Counted from the stretch's first letter, positions 10,399-21,961 are shown. The stretch: DNA of 64,000 nucleotides from Paraspadella gotoi (GCA_051294375.1 CM119263.1:21140268-21204267), one strand, 5' to 3'. A program made the numbers and translations. The notes: generated from the letters alone by a model not told the origin.

Positions 10399-13255
10399 CG
10401 GTCTGTTTTAAAGATATTATTTAAATTGAAAATCAGTGAGCAATCTTGACAGTTTCCAAAGTAAATTTTTAATAGTCACTCATGGCAGGCCAATACAAAA
10501 AAATTTAAAATAACTTGGTATATATCACGCTCGTTATATCAAGTGTTCCAGTGTCGTCCGTCCCTTGAAAGTGTGACGTAGGTTTTCATAAATATTTTCC
10601 ACTGAATATGTAGTAAATGATGAATGAAAAGTAGAGATGAAAATTTAGAAACTTGTATTTTATATCAAAATATCCATAAAAATCATGTAAAACACAAGTT
10701 CTTGACGGTCGATGCTACTTTTTGAAAGTCCTGAGTCCCGCACTATCATCGATTTAGGATTTTAAGTCCATAATTAAGATGCAATTTTTTTTTAGTTTAA
10801 GAAAAGAAAACCTGTAGAATGAAGGAGTCACTGTGGATTTTTTTCAGCCAACCTTCAACCTTCAATCCTTTCTCTCTCTCACTCCCCTCCTGCCGTTCTA
10901 GGTCAAAGTGGTCATCTTTTTCTATTATTATTATTATTCTCTTTCTCTCTTTCTCTGTCTCTCTCTCTCTCGCAGCGACCACAGCGCTTTTTATCAAACT
11001 TATATAAGTTAGAGAAAGAAAGAGAGTGAAAAAGAGAGAAAGAGAGAAAGAAAGAGAGAGAAATACCTGTCTGAAGAATAAAACTTGATCATAGGAAAAG
11101 ACTCAGACTATTGCACTAATTTATTTTTCATTCAGTAATTTTTCGCTAAAGAATAGAATTTACCCGGAAAAAAAATTTCATGACTTTAAAAAAAGTGAAT
11201 ACTGTTTAATTACATATTTTTCTGTTTTAGTAGGAGTCTACGTCGTTCTTAGAGATCGAGGAAGACTTTTTCAATGGAGATTTTCGTTCAAATCTGACTA
11301 CCAAACAATATAAACGCTCCTGGTAAAAATTCGGGTAAAATATCGATGTAAAAACACTTGATTCCGATCCTGTTGTATCTGAAGGGCTCGCATTTTTTTT
11401 CTCTTGTCAAATCATCAACATCTTGATATCAAACAAGCCAGAACAAATAGACTGCTTCTGGACGGGAAAATTTTCTATCTCTGATTTTATATAGAAATGA
11501 AAGGGATTTTTTTCCTTGAAAACGATATAAACGTGACTGAGGTATGTTCCTGTTCAACAAATGACGTCTAATTTTGGAATCCTTTGGCAAAGTGTCTGAA
11601 GGGCTCTCAAAATTTTTCTTTACATTTTATTTGGTTATTTTGATATGATACGATCCTGGGAAAGTGAATTAGTCCATTTTGGTGAAATTTTTATTTAAAG
11701 TAAAAGTAAAAGAGGAGCTAACGATCGGAATTCTAAGAGTTTTCAACCGGGAGTCAGATTCGGGAAAAATCTTCTATAGCAAAAATCTTCCAAAGAAGGG
11801 GTTGATTTTCCGAAGATTTTGATTAATATTTTCTATATTTATGGTCGGATTTTTTGGAAACTTAATATTAACAATATTGCCATCATTCTACCTTGGCCGG
11901 TATAATAATATATTGAAAAAACCTCGGGCTTTTTTCATCAGAGCTTAGTCCAAGTTTTAGCGATCTCAAATTTTTTTTTAGAATATTCCTTGGCATTTAC
12001 GGCGGGTTCCAACTATTTTTTTAAAAACTATTATGTATCCCAATAATAACTTACGAATCGATCATTGTGTCTCATCAAATTATGACTCGGAGATCAACAA
12101 AAGAATTACAAAAGACCGACGAAATAACTAGTAAATTATTTGGCCGAATGCGTGGGGACAATTTAAGTACGGTCAAAAAATAAGAGGGAAAAAGACAGAA
12201 AATAACTGAAGCGAAACCTAATATAAAATAAATAAATAATAAATAGAAAAACTTATATTTATATAAAAAAGTCAGTCTGATTTGAGCGTTTCACTTTGTT
12301 TTTAAAATTTTTTTTCTAAAAACATAATAAGTTAAAGAAAATAAAATATTTTTTACCAAAATATCTAAATTAAAAAAAAAAAATTTAACCGAATTTAACC
12401 GTTAAAATAAAAAATATTAACGGTTAAGTTAAAATAAATTTTAACCTTTATTAACGGTTAATTTTTAGCGGCTAAGGAATCTCTACTCAAGGTCATTCCC
12501 TTCGCTCCTTCTTCTTCCTTCACTCATCGCATCCATAATGAGGCGACGTCCGGTCACGAGGGACGAAGCGTTAGGGTCTCAACTCTCAAACCTCACAAAG
12601 TTGTTGCAACATTGCGGGCGTGGGGTCCGGAAGGGGCTTGAACTGATTTGTTTTAAGTGCACGAAAGTGATAATTTTAGTTTTATTTTTGTATCAGAAAA
12701 GCAGAAATTACTATTGAATGATTTTGTTTCCTTACGGTTGCTTTCATAATCGATCTGAAATTTCTTTTCATTATTTTCAAGAAGGCTGAAGTTGAGATAT
12801 TTAAAGATAAATTATTCGAATCAAGAGAAAAAGGAATGGTTATTCCAAGGTGTTGCACCGCATTACTTTTCTTTTTACTTATCATATCATTTAAAAACAA
12901 AAGGAGGCGCCAGTAGTTGCTTAGATTTGATTTTTAATAAATGAGCATCAAACTATAGGCAAGTTATAAGCATTTTTAATATAAGTGGGATAGACTGACG
13001 GAGATATACCGACGGACAGACCGACCGACCGACCGACCAAAAAGTGATTTATAGAGTTGCTCCGCGAGTACTAGCGGCGAAACTCAAAAAAATATTTTTT
13101 AATATAAGTATTTAATATAGTATTAGTATGTAACATGTCTCGTCAGTCGTCTATCTAACTACGCTTTAATCAAGTTATATTTTGAATTATATTTTAAGAT
13201 CCTAGCCATACATCAACCTTGCTACCCTTCTCTCTCCCCCCTTCCTTCCAAAAAG

Positions 13256-13510
13256 GCGGCCGCCACCGTCGCGCTTCCCTCGACATCCCCAAGCTTTGCA
13301 TCCACTGCGTGCACTTGGAGGCCAGGCAGGAGAAGCTCCTTCGCCAGGCGATCCTCCAGTCGACCTCCTCCCTCGCCAACTCGCTCGCCAACGCCGCCGC
13401 CGCCAACGGCGTCTACCCCGACATCGAGATCTCTCCGCCGCGGATCGAAGACTCCGACTATTGCTCCAACTCGCAGTTCATGGTGTCCGAGGACGAGTCT
13501 GAATACTCGG
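13256..13510 (+). CDS. DGK gene exon 4 (RRASLDIPKLCIHCVHLE..)
   Basis: The exon starts after CTTCCTTCCAAAAAG, takes the phase-1 base from exon 3 and ends at TACTCGG|GTGGGT in phase 1. It encodes 85 residues: GGRHRRASLDIPKLCIHCVH, a likely helical segment (LEARQEKLLRQAILQSTSS), an Ala/Asn-rich run, and an acidic tail (SEDESEYSG). From memory, rdgA-type kinases have a comparable CIHC..LE motif in the N-terminal extension, which is absent from vertebrate DGK zeta. The CxxC pair could bind metal or be a docking motif; the sequence alone cannot say. The RRASLD site is a classical PKA-like consensus. GC-rich codon ends and phase continuity on both sides support the exon. Confidence 0.85.
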
Positions 13511-13620
13511 GTGGGTTTGGGGTGGTTGGGGGAGGGGGGGTAGGAGAGGAAGTGTTTGGGTTGTAGTGGATGGTGGTCAGTTAAAAATGAAACGAAAAAG
13601 TCGAAATCTCGAGTTTCTGA

Positions 13621-13667
<47 letters not shown>

Positions 13668-13810
13668 AGAAAATTAGACATTTGACCCTTCATCCTGTGA
13701 GGGTCATCAACACTCTGTTATCACATCCGCCTTTGGTTTGTAGCCTTAAAAACAACTTCGCTTCATTAACAATGCAGCTTTTAATTTCAAGTATTTTTTA
13801 AACAAAAAAA

Positions 13811-14075
13811 CACCTTTGAGGAAGTCTAACTTTAACTTAGGAAGTCTAACTTTAACTTAGAAGTTAAGGATTAGGTTAGAGATTTAATTAAAAAGGATTA
13901 AGGATTAGGTTAGAGATTTAATTAAAAAGGGTTAAGGATTAGGTTAGAGATTTAATTAAAAAGGGTTAAAGTTTAGATAATAGATTTAAGTAAAAAGGGA
14001 TCTATTGGTTAGGGTTAAGAATTAGGTTAGGGGTAGGGATTATGGTTAAGGATTAGGGTAAGGAAAGAGTTTATG
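13811..14075 (+). repeat. Degenerate telomere-like tandem array (GGTTAGGATTAGGTTAG type)
   Basis: Units of about 34 bp (GGATTAGGTTAGAGATTTAA then TTAAAAAGGGTTAA) repeat three times and grade into shorter GGTTAGGG/GGATTA variants up to about 14075. The TTAGG and TTAGGG words recall animal telomere repeats (TTAGG in most arthropods), but the array is irregular and interstitial. Confidence 0.75.
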
Positions 14076-15032
14076 GGTTTAATAACATATTAAAGTTAAG
14101 TATTAGAATTATTAAGTATTCAGCCAATAGCCAATAGCGCTTTTGAAAAATAGAGCCCAATCTACAATTTGACAACGACAAAACTGGATCGTTAACCGCA
14201 AATATATGTGATTAACTTACCCGCCCGCGCCCCGGGGAAGATCGAAAATGGCTCCGCTCCGACGGCGCGAACAGCGATCTCGCTGCGATGTCGCGTTCCG
14301 CTCAGCTCCGCGGCTAAAAATACACCTTCTCACGCAGAACTGTGATTTTTTTTTTTTTAAGTTGACTTCGTCGTTATTTATGTTGTTGTTGTTATCGTCG
14401 TCGTCGTTGTATATTATATATTACCTGCGGTCTTTCGGAGGCGTCGGATTTTTGCTTCGTCGCATCTGAAGAGGATGTGACATTTTTTTCCCCTTTTTTA
14501 TGCAAATTGTTTTTGATCATAAAAAAAATAGAGAGAAGAGAAAATGATTCGTCGGCTACGATTTAATAAAATCTATCAGCGATGCAGCCGACACAATGGC
14601 AGCAACAACGGCGCTACAATATGCGAAAATCCGCCTGTCAATTTTGATAAGTTCCTGATAGAAAAAAAAGACTGATGGTTGAGCGGAGAGATAAAAAGAC
14701 AAAGGAGAAGACCGGAAAATGAAAAGAGAAAGAAAGAAAGACTAATGAGTTCGAACTGAGGAAGGGCGCGACACGCGACTGGCAGAGCGACTGACAGAGC
14801 AACTGACAGACCGACTCTAATCGTTCAAAGGCGTTAAAAAAAAAAATAAAATGAACGAAAGAGTCAAAGGATAATCTCGGAGAAAATTGAATAAATTTCT
14901 CGTCAAACTTTAATATTCGTTGGATAAATTGATTTAAAAGTGACAAAAAAGTGACGTGATTATAAAATTAATTTCTCCGGAGACGAAACATCAAAGCAAC
15001 GCGGGTTTCTCCTTTCAAAAAACTTCGTCTTT

Positions 15033-15161
<129 letters not shown>

Positions 15162-16180
15162 GTTGTCGTCCATTTTGTTTGGGAGGAAGGGATTCCTGAT
15201 ACGATGAGATGATATTCGTGAGACGAGTTTCGATTTCCGTCGTCGTTGTCGTCGTCGTCGTTGAAAGACGTCATCGAGATAACGATTTCCCCATTGCAGC
15301 CGAAGTATCGTTTAATCAAAAGCTCGAATCTTCCCTTTTCCACCCCCCCCACAAACAAAGGAAATGTTTATTAATGAATTTGTCAGAGTAGCCACACAGA
15401 CTACCGTCCTACCCGCATCTCCTCTTTACTTACTTTTCTCACTTCGCTCTCGCCCCTCACTTTCACCGCGCATTCCCTCTTTCACTTCCGTTTTTCTCTA
15501 CTCAAGAAAACAAGGCCGTCCCTCTTCCCACATTTTCCCGCCGCCCCCCATCCCCCGCCACAGACCACAGAAAAATTCCTACCACCTCCGTTACCCTTCC
15601 TCTCTAGTATTCCGCCCCCCTTCCTCGGGGGATAATGGAGGAAAAAACGATATTTTTGATGGAATCAGGGGAGCAATGTTATTAACGTTATTAATCTCAA
15701 TTAATGAGTTTTTTTTGGGGGGGGGAATGTGATGGGAGGATTGGGGAAGATATGGTGAGGGATGGGGCGGGGTGACAGGGCAGAGGGTGGGAATAAGTGC
15801 AACGGGGGAACATGAAGGTTTTTGAGGGAATAAGGGGCTAGGGGACCAGCCTTGGACCGGAAGGGCATGCCTGGACCTGCTATGGGTGGAGATTGGTGAG
15901 TCAAGCTATGACGAGAGGAGAGAGAGGGGTTGTTCAATGGTTTGGCCCGGACGGGGGCATGATGGGACGTGCCTTGGGTTGGAAGAGCTCAGAACAGCGA
16001 GTAGGGATTGGAGAATAGTGAAAAGGTTGTCAATAAATTGGGCATGGGCATAAAGGGAGGGCGAGCGAGTCAATGACCTCGAAACGAGACTAAATGACGA
16101 TACTCTCGTCAAGGTCGTTGACAATTAAAACCTCGAGGTGGAAATGATGACGAGAGAAACGAGAAAAAACAAAGACAAAC

Positions 16181-16237
<57 letters not shown>

Positions 16238-16784
16238 ACGACGAAGGATCGCTGTGACATCTTTGGGAATTTGTTCGCCCTTTGAAAATGGTCACCTTTA
16301 CCTCTGAATGAGATAAAAGTCAGTCGCAGGTTCATTTTTAAAGAAAATACGTTATTGCAGTGAGCTAGAATAATCATGGATAAAAACATTTAAAAAAAAA
16401 CGAAACATTACATTAGCGCGATTACGATTTGTCCTATGATAATAAGAACACGAAAAAACTGTTTTTAGTTGACAACTACAACAATGTTTTTACATGAAAC
16501 ATTGCCAACTTTGGTTATATAAATTAAAATATGTCCTCTTAGTGAACTTTCTTTCTCGAATTTACTTTGTGTTCTTTAAATTTTCCCGCGCGAATTTCCT
16601 TTTATTAAATTTTCCCGCGCGAATTCTCTTTTCTACGAACGACGTCAATGACCTCAATTCCGATTTCGCTGTCGAAGTCTCATCCATTTTCTCTCTCATT
16701 TCCGATTTCATAAAAAAAGAAAAAATCTTTGCTTTTTTCCCTCGACCCTCAGACTTAGCAACGACGGCAATACCTGATTTCGTC

Positions 16785-16910
<126 letters not shown>

Positions 16911-16965
16911 GAAGAGAAACTCGTTTATGATTCATGAATCCGAGCCTCAGGTGGCGTTGGGGCCG

Positions 16966-16999
16966 AAATGGCAGAAATGGCAGAAATGGCAGAAATGGC
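16966..16999 (+). repeat. GGCAGAAAT tandem repeat
   Basis: Four 9-bp units of GGCAGAAAT in a row, just downstream of the long AG tract. Confidence 0.85.
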
Positions 17000-17095
17000 A
17001 GAGCAAAACAAAGGCGGTCGCGAGGAGATGAGAAGGACGGCGATGACGTCATAAATCCCTGTTACCGTTTCGTGGTCGTTCAGTATCGTTCTTTC

Positions 17096-17430
17096 AATCA
17101 TTCATTTATTCATTCATTCATTCATTCATTCATTCATTCATTCATTCATTCATTCATTCATTCATTCAATCATTCATTCATTCATTAATTAAATTATTCA
17201 TTCATTCATTTATTAAATCATTCATTAATTCATTTATAAATCATTTATTCATTCAGTCATTTATTAAATCATTCATTCATTTATTTAATCATTCATTCAT
17301 TCATATATTAAATCATTCATTCATTCTTTTAATAAATCATTCATTCATTCATTCATCTATTAAATCATTCATTCATTCATTTATTAAATCATTCATTCAT
17401 TTATTAAATCATTTATTCATTCATTTATTA
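17096..17430 (+). repeat. (TTCA)n tetranucleotide array
   Basis: A TTCATTCA array that is perfect near 17110-17165 and then decays into units with TTATTAAATCA spacers, giving a higher-order period of about 25-35 bp to about 17430. Confidence 0.92.
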
Positions 17431-17712
17431 AAGTAGTTCAATGTCCTCTTTTTAGTCAGTTCTTACTTTAATTTTTCCCTCACTCCTCCTTCCCGCTGTT
17501 CCAAGCTTGATCTTCTTTTCCCTCCGAACTCCAGCGTTAAAATTGAGGAGGAGGAGGTGGAAAAGTCGACAACCGCGATGGGAAAAGCTCAGAAGGAGAG
17601 AGAGAGAGAGAGAGAGAGAGTGAGAGTGAGAGAGCCATCAACAATGTTTGAAAAAAATGTCATTTTTTCCTCCGAGAAAAAACGTGATATATACTCCTTT
17701 TGACGAGGAGTC

Positions 17713-17754
17713 CCTCTCTCTCTCTCTGCTCTCTCCTTTCTCTCTCTTTCTCTT

Positions 17755-17789
<35 letters not shown>

Positions 17790-17832
17790 TTTCTCCTCTT
17801 CTCTCTCTCTCTTCTCTCTCTTTCTCTCTCTT

Positions 17833-17898
<66 letters not shown>

Positions 17899-17900
17899 TA
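17713..17900. repeat. Interrupted (CT)n tract
   Basis: About 190 bp of CTCTCT broken by TTCTCT and CCTCT; it opens Ser/Leu-rich frames that are not genes. Confidence 0.9.
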
Positions 17901-18139
17901 TTTCTTGAGCTTTGTTCTTTACTCTAATCTGCTCTCTTTCTTCTCCTCACTCAACTAACCTATAAATGTGTACATCCATAATTTTGAAGGGAAACCCCCC
18001 GCCGTCTTTTATAAATTTAAAAGCCTTTAGGCTTCGCTTCGTATAGCTTTTAAAACTCGTTGCATTGTTAATGGAGACTAAAAAAGGGACAGAAAATGGA
18101 AAGTGATGAAAAAAAGTGACAAGATCCGTTTTAGGAACT

Positions 18140-18245
18140 GCCAATCAGCCAATCGAATCGTTTCGTCGTCAGCCAATCAGTCACTCGATTCACTTTGTTA
18201 TCAGCCAATCATTCACTCGATTCATTTACCCGACAACCAATCAGA
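18140..18245 (+). promoter_or_regulatory. Cluster of five CCAAT boxes upstream of exon 5
   Basis: CCAAT occurs at 18141, 18149, 18173, 18204 and 18237, mostly inside repeated CAGCCAATCA-(n)-CACTCGATTCA units. CCAAT is the NF-Y binding core. Five same-strand copies in 100 bp, about 110 bp before a coding exon, could mark an internal promoter. It could equally be a short tandem repeat with no function; no TATA box is evident. Confidence 0.35.
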
Positions 18246-18353
18246 CTATCAGATCCGCTTCGAATCGACGTCATATCAATCACGATTTTTTTTCTCTTTT
18301 TTTAAATTGACCAATTTTTCCTTAAATCCCCCCTCCTCATATTTTCTCTACAG

Positions 18354-18719
18354 ACGACGACGAAGACGAAGAAAACGACGACGCCGACGACGACGACGAC
18401 GACGACGCCGACGCCAGCGGCACCGAATCCGCCGACGCCGACGACGCCGCCTTTCGTCCGGTGACGAGAATTCCGCATCACTACTTTTCACAACAGCAGC
18501 AGCAGCAGCAGGACGACACGCTGACTCTAGAGAATGCCGATGGGGTCATAGATGACGACGCTGAACGCCAACAGCAACAGCAGCTGAGACAGCAACAGAT
18601 GCTGCTGCAGAGACAGCAACTCTTGCAGCAACGTCAAGTCGAAGAATCGACGCCCAACTCCGCCTCATCACATCCGTGCCAAACCGCCGAAGCCGACGCC
18701 TCTGCCCCTCCGCCAGGAG
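18354..18719 (+). CDS. DGK gene exon 5 (acidic, polyQ, Ala/Pro-rich)
   Basis: The exon starts after TTTTCTCTACAG and takes the phase-1 base from exon 4 to form Asp. It encodes an acidic run rich in Asp (GAC repeats), SGTESADADDAAFRPVTRIP, a first polyQ of seven, DDTLTLENADGVIDDDAER, a long Gln-rich segment and EESTPNSASSHPCQ. I place the donor at CCAGGAG|GTGGAGG (phase 1), because the following exon needs phase 1. If unspliced, the frame runs through a polyG/Glu stretch to a TAA at 18809. Other weak donors exist, for example CGTCCG|GTGACG near 18461, which would skip the polyQ. Triplet repeats make its length prone to variation. It is a disordered region, not a catalytic domain. Confidence 0.7.
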
Positions 18720-19498
18720 GTGGAGGAGGAGGAGGAGGAGAAGGAGGAGGAGAAGGAGGAGACCAGCAAGAAGCCGGAAGCGCCCATGCGAGAAGGATCG
18801 AGTTTTTATAATGGCGGGAAACGCTAAGGAAATGAAATCCTGGACTCCGTCTCCTTCTCCCGGACCCCCTGGCACATGCTCACAGGGGCCCTCCTTCCTC
18901 CTCCTGACCTTCACACTATTCCCTGCAGGGAGCACCTCAGAGCTGGGCAGGAGATGCTCGGGCAGAGGCCGATCGGCCTTCGGCGGTTTTGGGGGACTGG
19001 CGAAATGCTGTTGATGGGGAGAAGAAGCCGCGGGGAGTTGGGCGTCGATTCTTCGACTGTAGAAGGCGGGGTTTGCTAGGAAAGTGGGAGTCGATCGGAA
19101 GCCGGCGGGCGGGGCCGGCCGCTCCGGTTTTCTACCAGGTTTGCGTTTGCGGGAGAGCTGAGTATGCAAGTGAGAAAGATTGCTGTCTCTCGTCCTCAGT
19201 CTCATGCCTCATCTGTCTCTTCGCTTCGTCTCTTCCTCTCTCAGTCTTCGCTTCAGTCTTCCTTTGCTGTTGGGCGTTTTCAAGCTTTTCTTCATCCACT
19301 CTCCCTCTCCCTCAACTCTCCTTCCACTTCCTCTCTCTCTTCCTTTCGTTTGGATGCGCTTTCCAGGGGAAATAAAAATCAGACGTTTTTCCAATGGATC
19401 GCAATTAAAGGTGGCGTAATCAGAATTCCCAGAGCGTCAGGGCATTCCGGGAAGAGGGCTCTTCTCTTCTCTCTCTCTCTCTCTTCTCTCTCTCTCTT

Positions 19499-19530
<32 letters not shown>

Positions 19531-20002
19531 TCGGATGGGCGGACTCCGGGATACCTTTCCAAGCTAATTTTATGTAATAATCTTAAGTAACCCGGACATT
19601 AAATTTGCTCATTTGTTGTCGCCCGTCGTCGTCATCGTGAGCTGCAACCCTAACTTTTCCGATCGGTTCCTTTCTTTCCGATGAATTCCGAAGAAAAAGA
19701 CGACGTCGAAAGTTCTTCTCTCCTAATTATTCGCTCAGAATTGCCCTTTTTTCTTCTTCTTATTTCTTTTTGTTCCTGTTATTTCTTTTTTTTTTTCGCT
19801 CTCTTTTCTCTCACTCTTTCTTTTTCTCGCCATTTTATGGGGAATATTATGCAGGTTTTTTCGTCGGTGACGAAAATGTTTCGACGATTCTCGACCTTTT
19901 TTTTCTTCCTTCGAGTTTTGCCAACCGGAAATTCCGTCTTCGCTTTTAATTGCTTTAATTTCCTATACCGGATGCTTTTTTTTTTTTTTTTTTTTTTTTT
20001 TT

Positions 20003-20043
20003 GGTCTCCTTCGGAGGCGTGGTTCGAATCCCACTGCTGACCA
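20003..20043 (+). pseudogene. 3' half of a tRNA-Leu-like sequence after poly-T
   Basis: GGTCTCCTTCGGAGGCGTGG followed by TTCGAATCCCAC and TGCTGACCA matches the variable arm, T arm and acceptor end of animal tRNA-Leu, with one G missing in the T stem. In place of the 5' half there are 27 T residues. A TTTTT Pol III-type stop follows at about 20047. It cannot fold into a full tRNA, so I call it a truncated copy. Confidence 0.7.
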
Positions 20044-20901
20044 CAATTTTTAGTAACAAGCAGGGATTTCTAAGCGAAAATTCAAAGTGGATTTTATTCT
20101 TCAGATAAATAGACAAGTAAACAAGACGGTGTCATTTCCAGGCAAGAGTGAATCAGATACAGAATTCGGTTCCCTTTTTATACAGCCAACGGATTCGGGA
20201 GCCAAAGGGTAAAATTTCCCGACATCATTGTTCATTGTGGCCGGTGCAATTTGTCTTCGACCAAATGGGCATGTTTCCATTTGTATTTCCGGTGGCTTCA
20301 TAGATCCGTTGGATTCCGTTTCGATTCTGGGAGTCTTGATTCATCTGCGATGGTTATACCGTCGTTAAAGCACGCAAAAAACGAACCCGATCAATGCTAA
20401 ACCCACTAATTCCTTTCGGTTTTGTCAATTATAATTAGGCCTTGTTTTAATAAATTATAATTTGGATTTTTAATGAAATTAAATGTTTCGAGTTACTTTT
20501 TAGATACTTTTTACTCATTCTATCAAACGTTTTTTAGTTTATGTTTAATTTTACCTGAGCTTACTTACCTTACCTAACAACTAACAATTTAAAAAATAGC
20601 GTTGCCCATTGTACGCACGTCGTCGGTCGTCGTCGTTCGTCGTCGTCATCATATCCCTTCATGACGTAATGTCAAAAAGGCATAAAATGTCACCTTAGTT
20701 TCTACTTGATCTTTAGTTTCTTTCCTTGCGAATTGGGGGAATGTATTGCAAATGCACTAAATGTATTCCTATTATTTCGTAGTCTGATGATTCATTTTGT
20801 TCTGTCAAAAACTCGAAAGCAATGAAACGCCAGAATAGCTGCTGCCCTGAAAAATGAGATACGAGATATTTCTAAGTAACAACAACACTGGCGCAGTGAA
20901 T

Positions 20902-21007
<106 letters not shown>

Positions 21008-21270
21008 AAGATCAGAGAAGCAGAAAAAGCCAGAAAAGGAAACAAAAATCAGAAAATGTTCCCGACAAGTGAAGAGATAAAGAAAAGAGCATAAAAAAAA
21101 TAAAAAAAACACAAAAGTCAGTAAAAAAGGGGAAAATTGAAATCTCGTATAAAGCGAGAAAAAATCGTAGTATTACGTCATCCGCTCGCAAATTAAAGGC
21201 CAAAATAAATCGCCTACAAAACGCAAAAATCAATTTTTTTCCTTTCCCGCATCACAGTGGAGAGAAAGAG

Positions 21271-21351
<81 letters not shown>

Positions 21352-21775
21352 AAGAGAACGAGTGAGAGAAAGAGTGGGGGGAAAAGGGAGAGAAAGAAAA
21401 GGTAAAAAAAGGTTTGATGTCATTCGATGCCGAAAGCCTCGCTTCCGCGAAAATGATGTGGAATTGTTTTGATAACGATTCGTAAAGAGAAGAAGAATGA
21501 AAAGAAAAGAAGAAAAAAAAAAGAAAAAGGAAATAGGAAATCCGAGAGATGTAAAAAAAATATTCTCCGATCGCTTTATAATCCTGTTCCTTCCATCCGC
21601 TCAGCTTTGAATTTAACCTTCGTTTTACACCGATTCGAATTGAACACTTTTCTTTCAGTCAAATCTTCTCCCTCATCGATTTCTTTGTCTTCCCCCATTC
21701 CCACCTCACCGCCCCTCCTTTCCTTCTGCCACATTTTCTTTTCCTTTTTTTTTTTCTTTCCTTCTTTCCTTTCAG

Positions 21776-21936
21776 ATGCTCGTCGCTTGAGGAGACGTAT
21801 TTTTGTTCAGTTGCTCACGGGTATGCACTCCACAACGATAAGAGAGAAGATTAGTAGAGGTCAATCAAATCAAGAAGAGCGGAAGCGACCAGCGGTCGGC
21901 CAGCAGTCGGGGGAGGAGCAGCAGCGGCCCGCCGTC
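21776..21936 (+). CDS. DGK gene exon 6, truncated by a gap
   Basis: A very strong acceptor (a long run of T and C ending CTTTCAG) precedes two bases that complete a phase-1 codon. The frame is then open for 53 codons to the N gap: ARRLRRRIFVQLLTGMHSTT, IREKISRG, a charged region, and GQQSGEEQQRPAV. The composition (basic, then Gln/Glu-rich) and GC content at the end look coding and continue the style of exon 5. The donor is lost in the gap. An earlier donor such as AGAG|GTCAAT is possible. I do not recognise a domain; membership in the DGK gene rests on strand, phase and position. Confidence 0.5.
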
Positions 21937-21961
21937 NNNNNNNNNNNNNNNNNNNNNNNNN
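21937..21961. other. Assembly gap, 25 N
   Basis: It directly cuts exon 6. By symmetry with the right side of the inverted repeat, the missing DNA may be the mirror copy of the 36-bp minisatellite at 27.4-28.5 kb. Confidence 0.99.

Larger units (their letters stand above)
9392..12480. mobile_element. Probable hAT-like non-autonomous element with AACCGTTAA ends
   Basis: Both ends carry clusters of the motif TTAACCGTTAA (9405-9462 and 12386-12470), arranged as imperfect terminal inverted repeats: GGGCAACATCGGTTAACCG on the left against the reverse of TAACGGTTAATTTTTAGCGG on the right. hAT transposons often have such subterminal motifs and a GGGCAA-like end. I see no transposase frame inside. 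I could not find a convincing 8-bp target duplication, so the exact ends and family are uncertain. Confidence 0.5.
7483..13255 (+). other. Intron 3 of the DGK gene (5.8 kb)
   Basis: It runs from GTGAGT to a CCTTCCTTCCAAAAAG acceptor. It contains two AG microsatellites, GAC/GAT trinucleotide runs (8370-8412 and 8625-8650), a 70-bp tandem block, the 9.4-12.5 kb element and a degenerate fragment with GACC/GACG runs (12960-13072) related to the GGAC-array family. I see no other gene. Confidence 0.6.

Noticed and set aside
17096-17430. Possible CRISPR-like array (repeat with spacers)
   Set aside because: Units are a simple TTCA repeat with degenerate ATTAAA spacers, no unique spacers, in a eukaryotic intron.
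18546-19205. Minus-strand open frame of 219 codons
   Set aside because: It lies opposite the GC-rich exon 5 and its repeats; its polyLeu and Val/Ala runs are the antisense of CAG/GGA/GAC triplets. No family resemblance or splice logic.
20101-20301. Minus-strand 66-codon frame with non-repetitive composition
   Set aside because: It looks more protein-like than most, but has no splice sites, no recognisable motif and no supporting context; possibly an old transposon piece.
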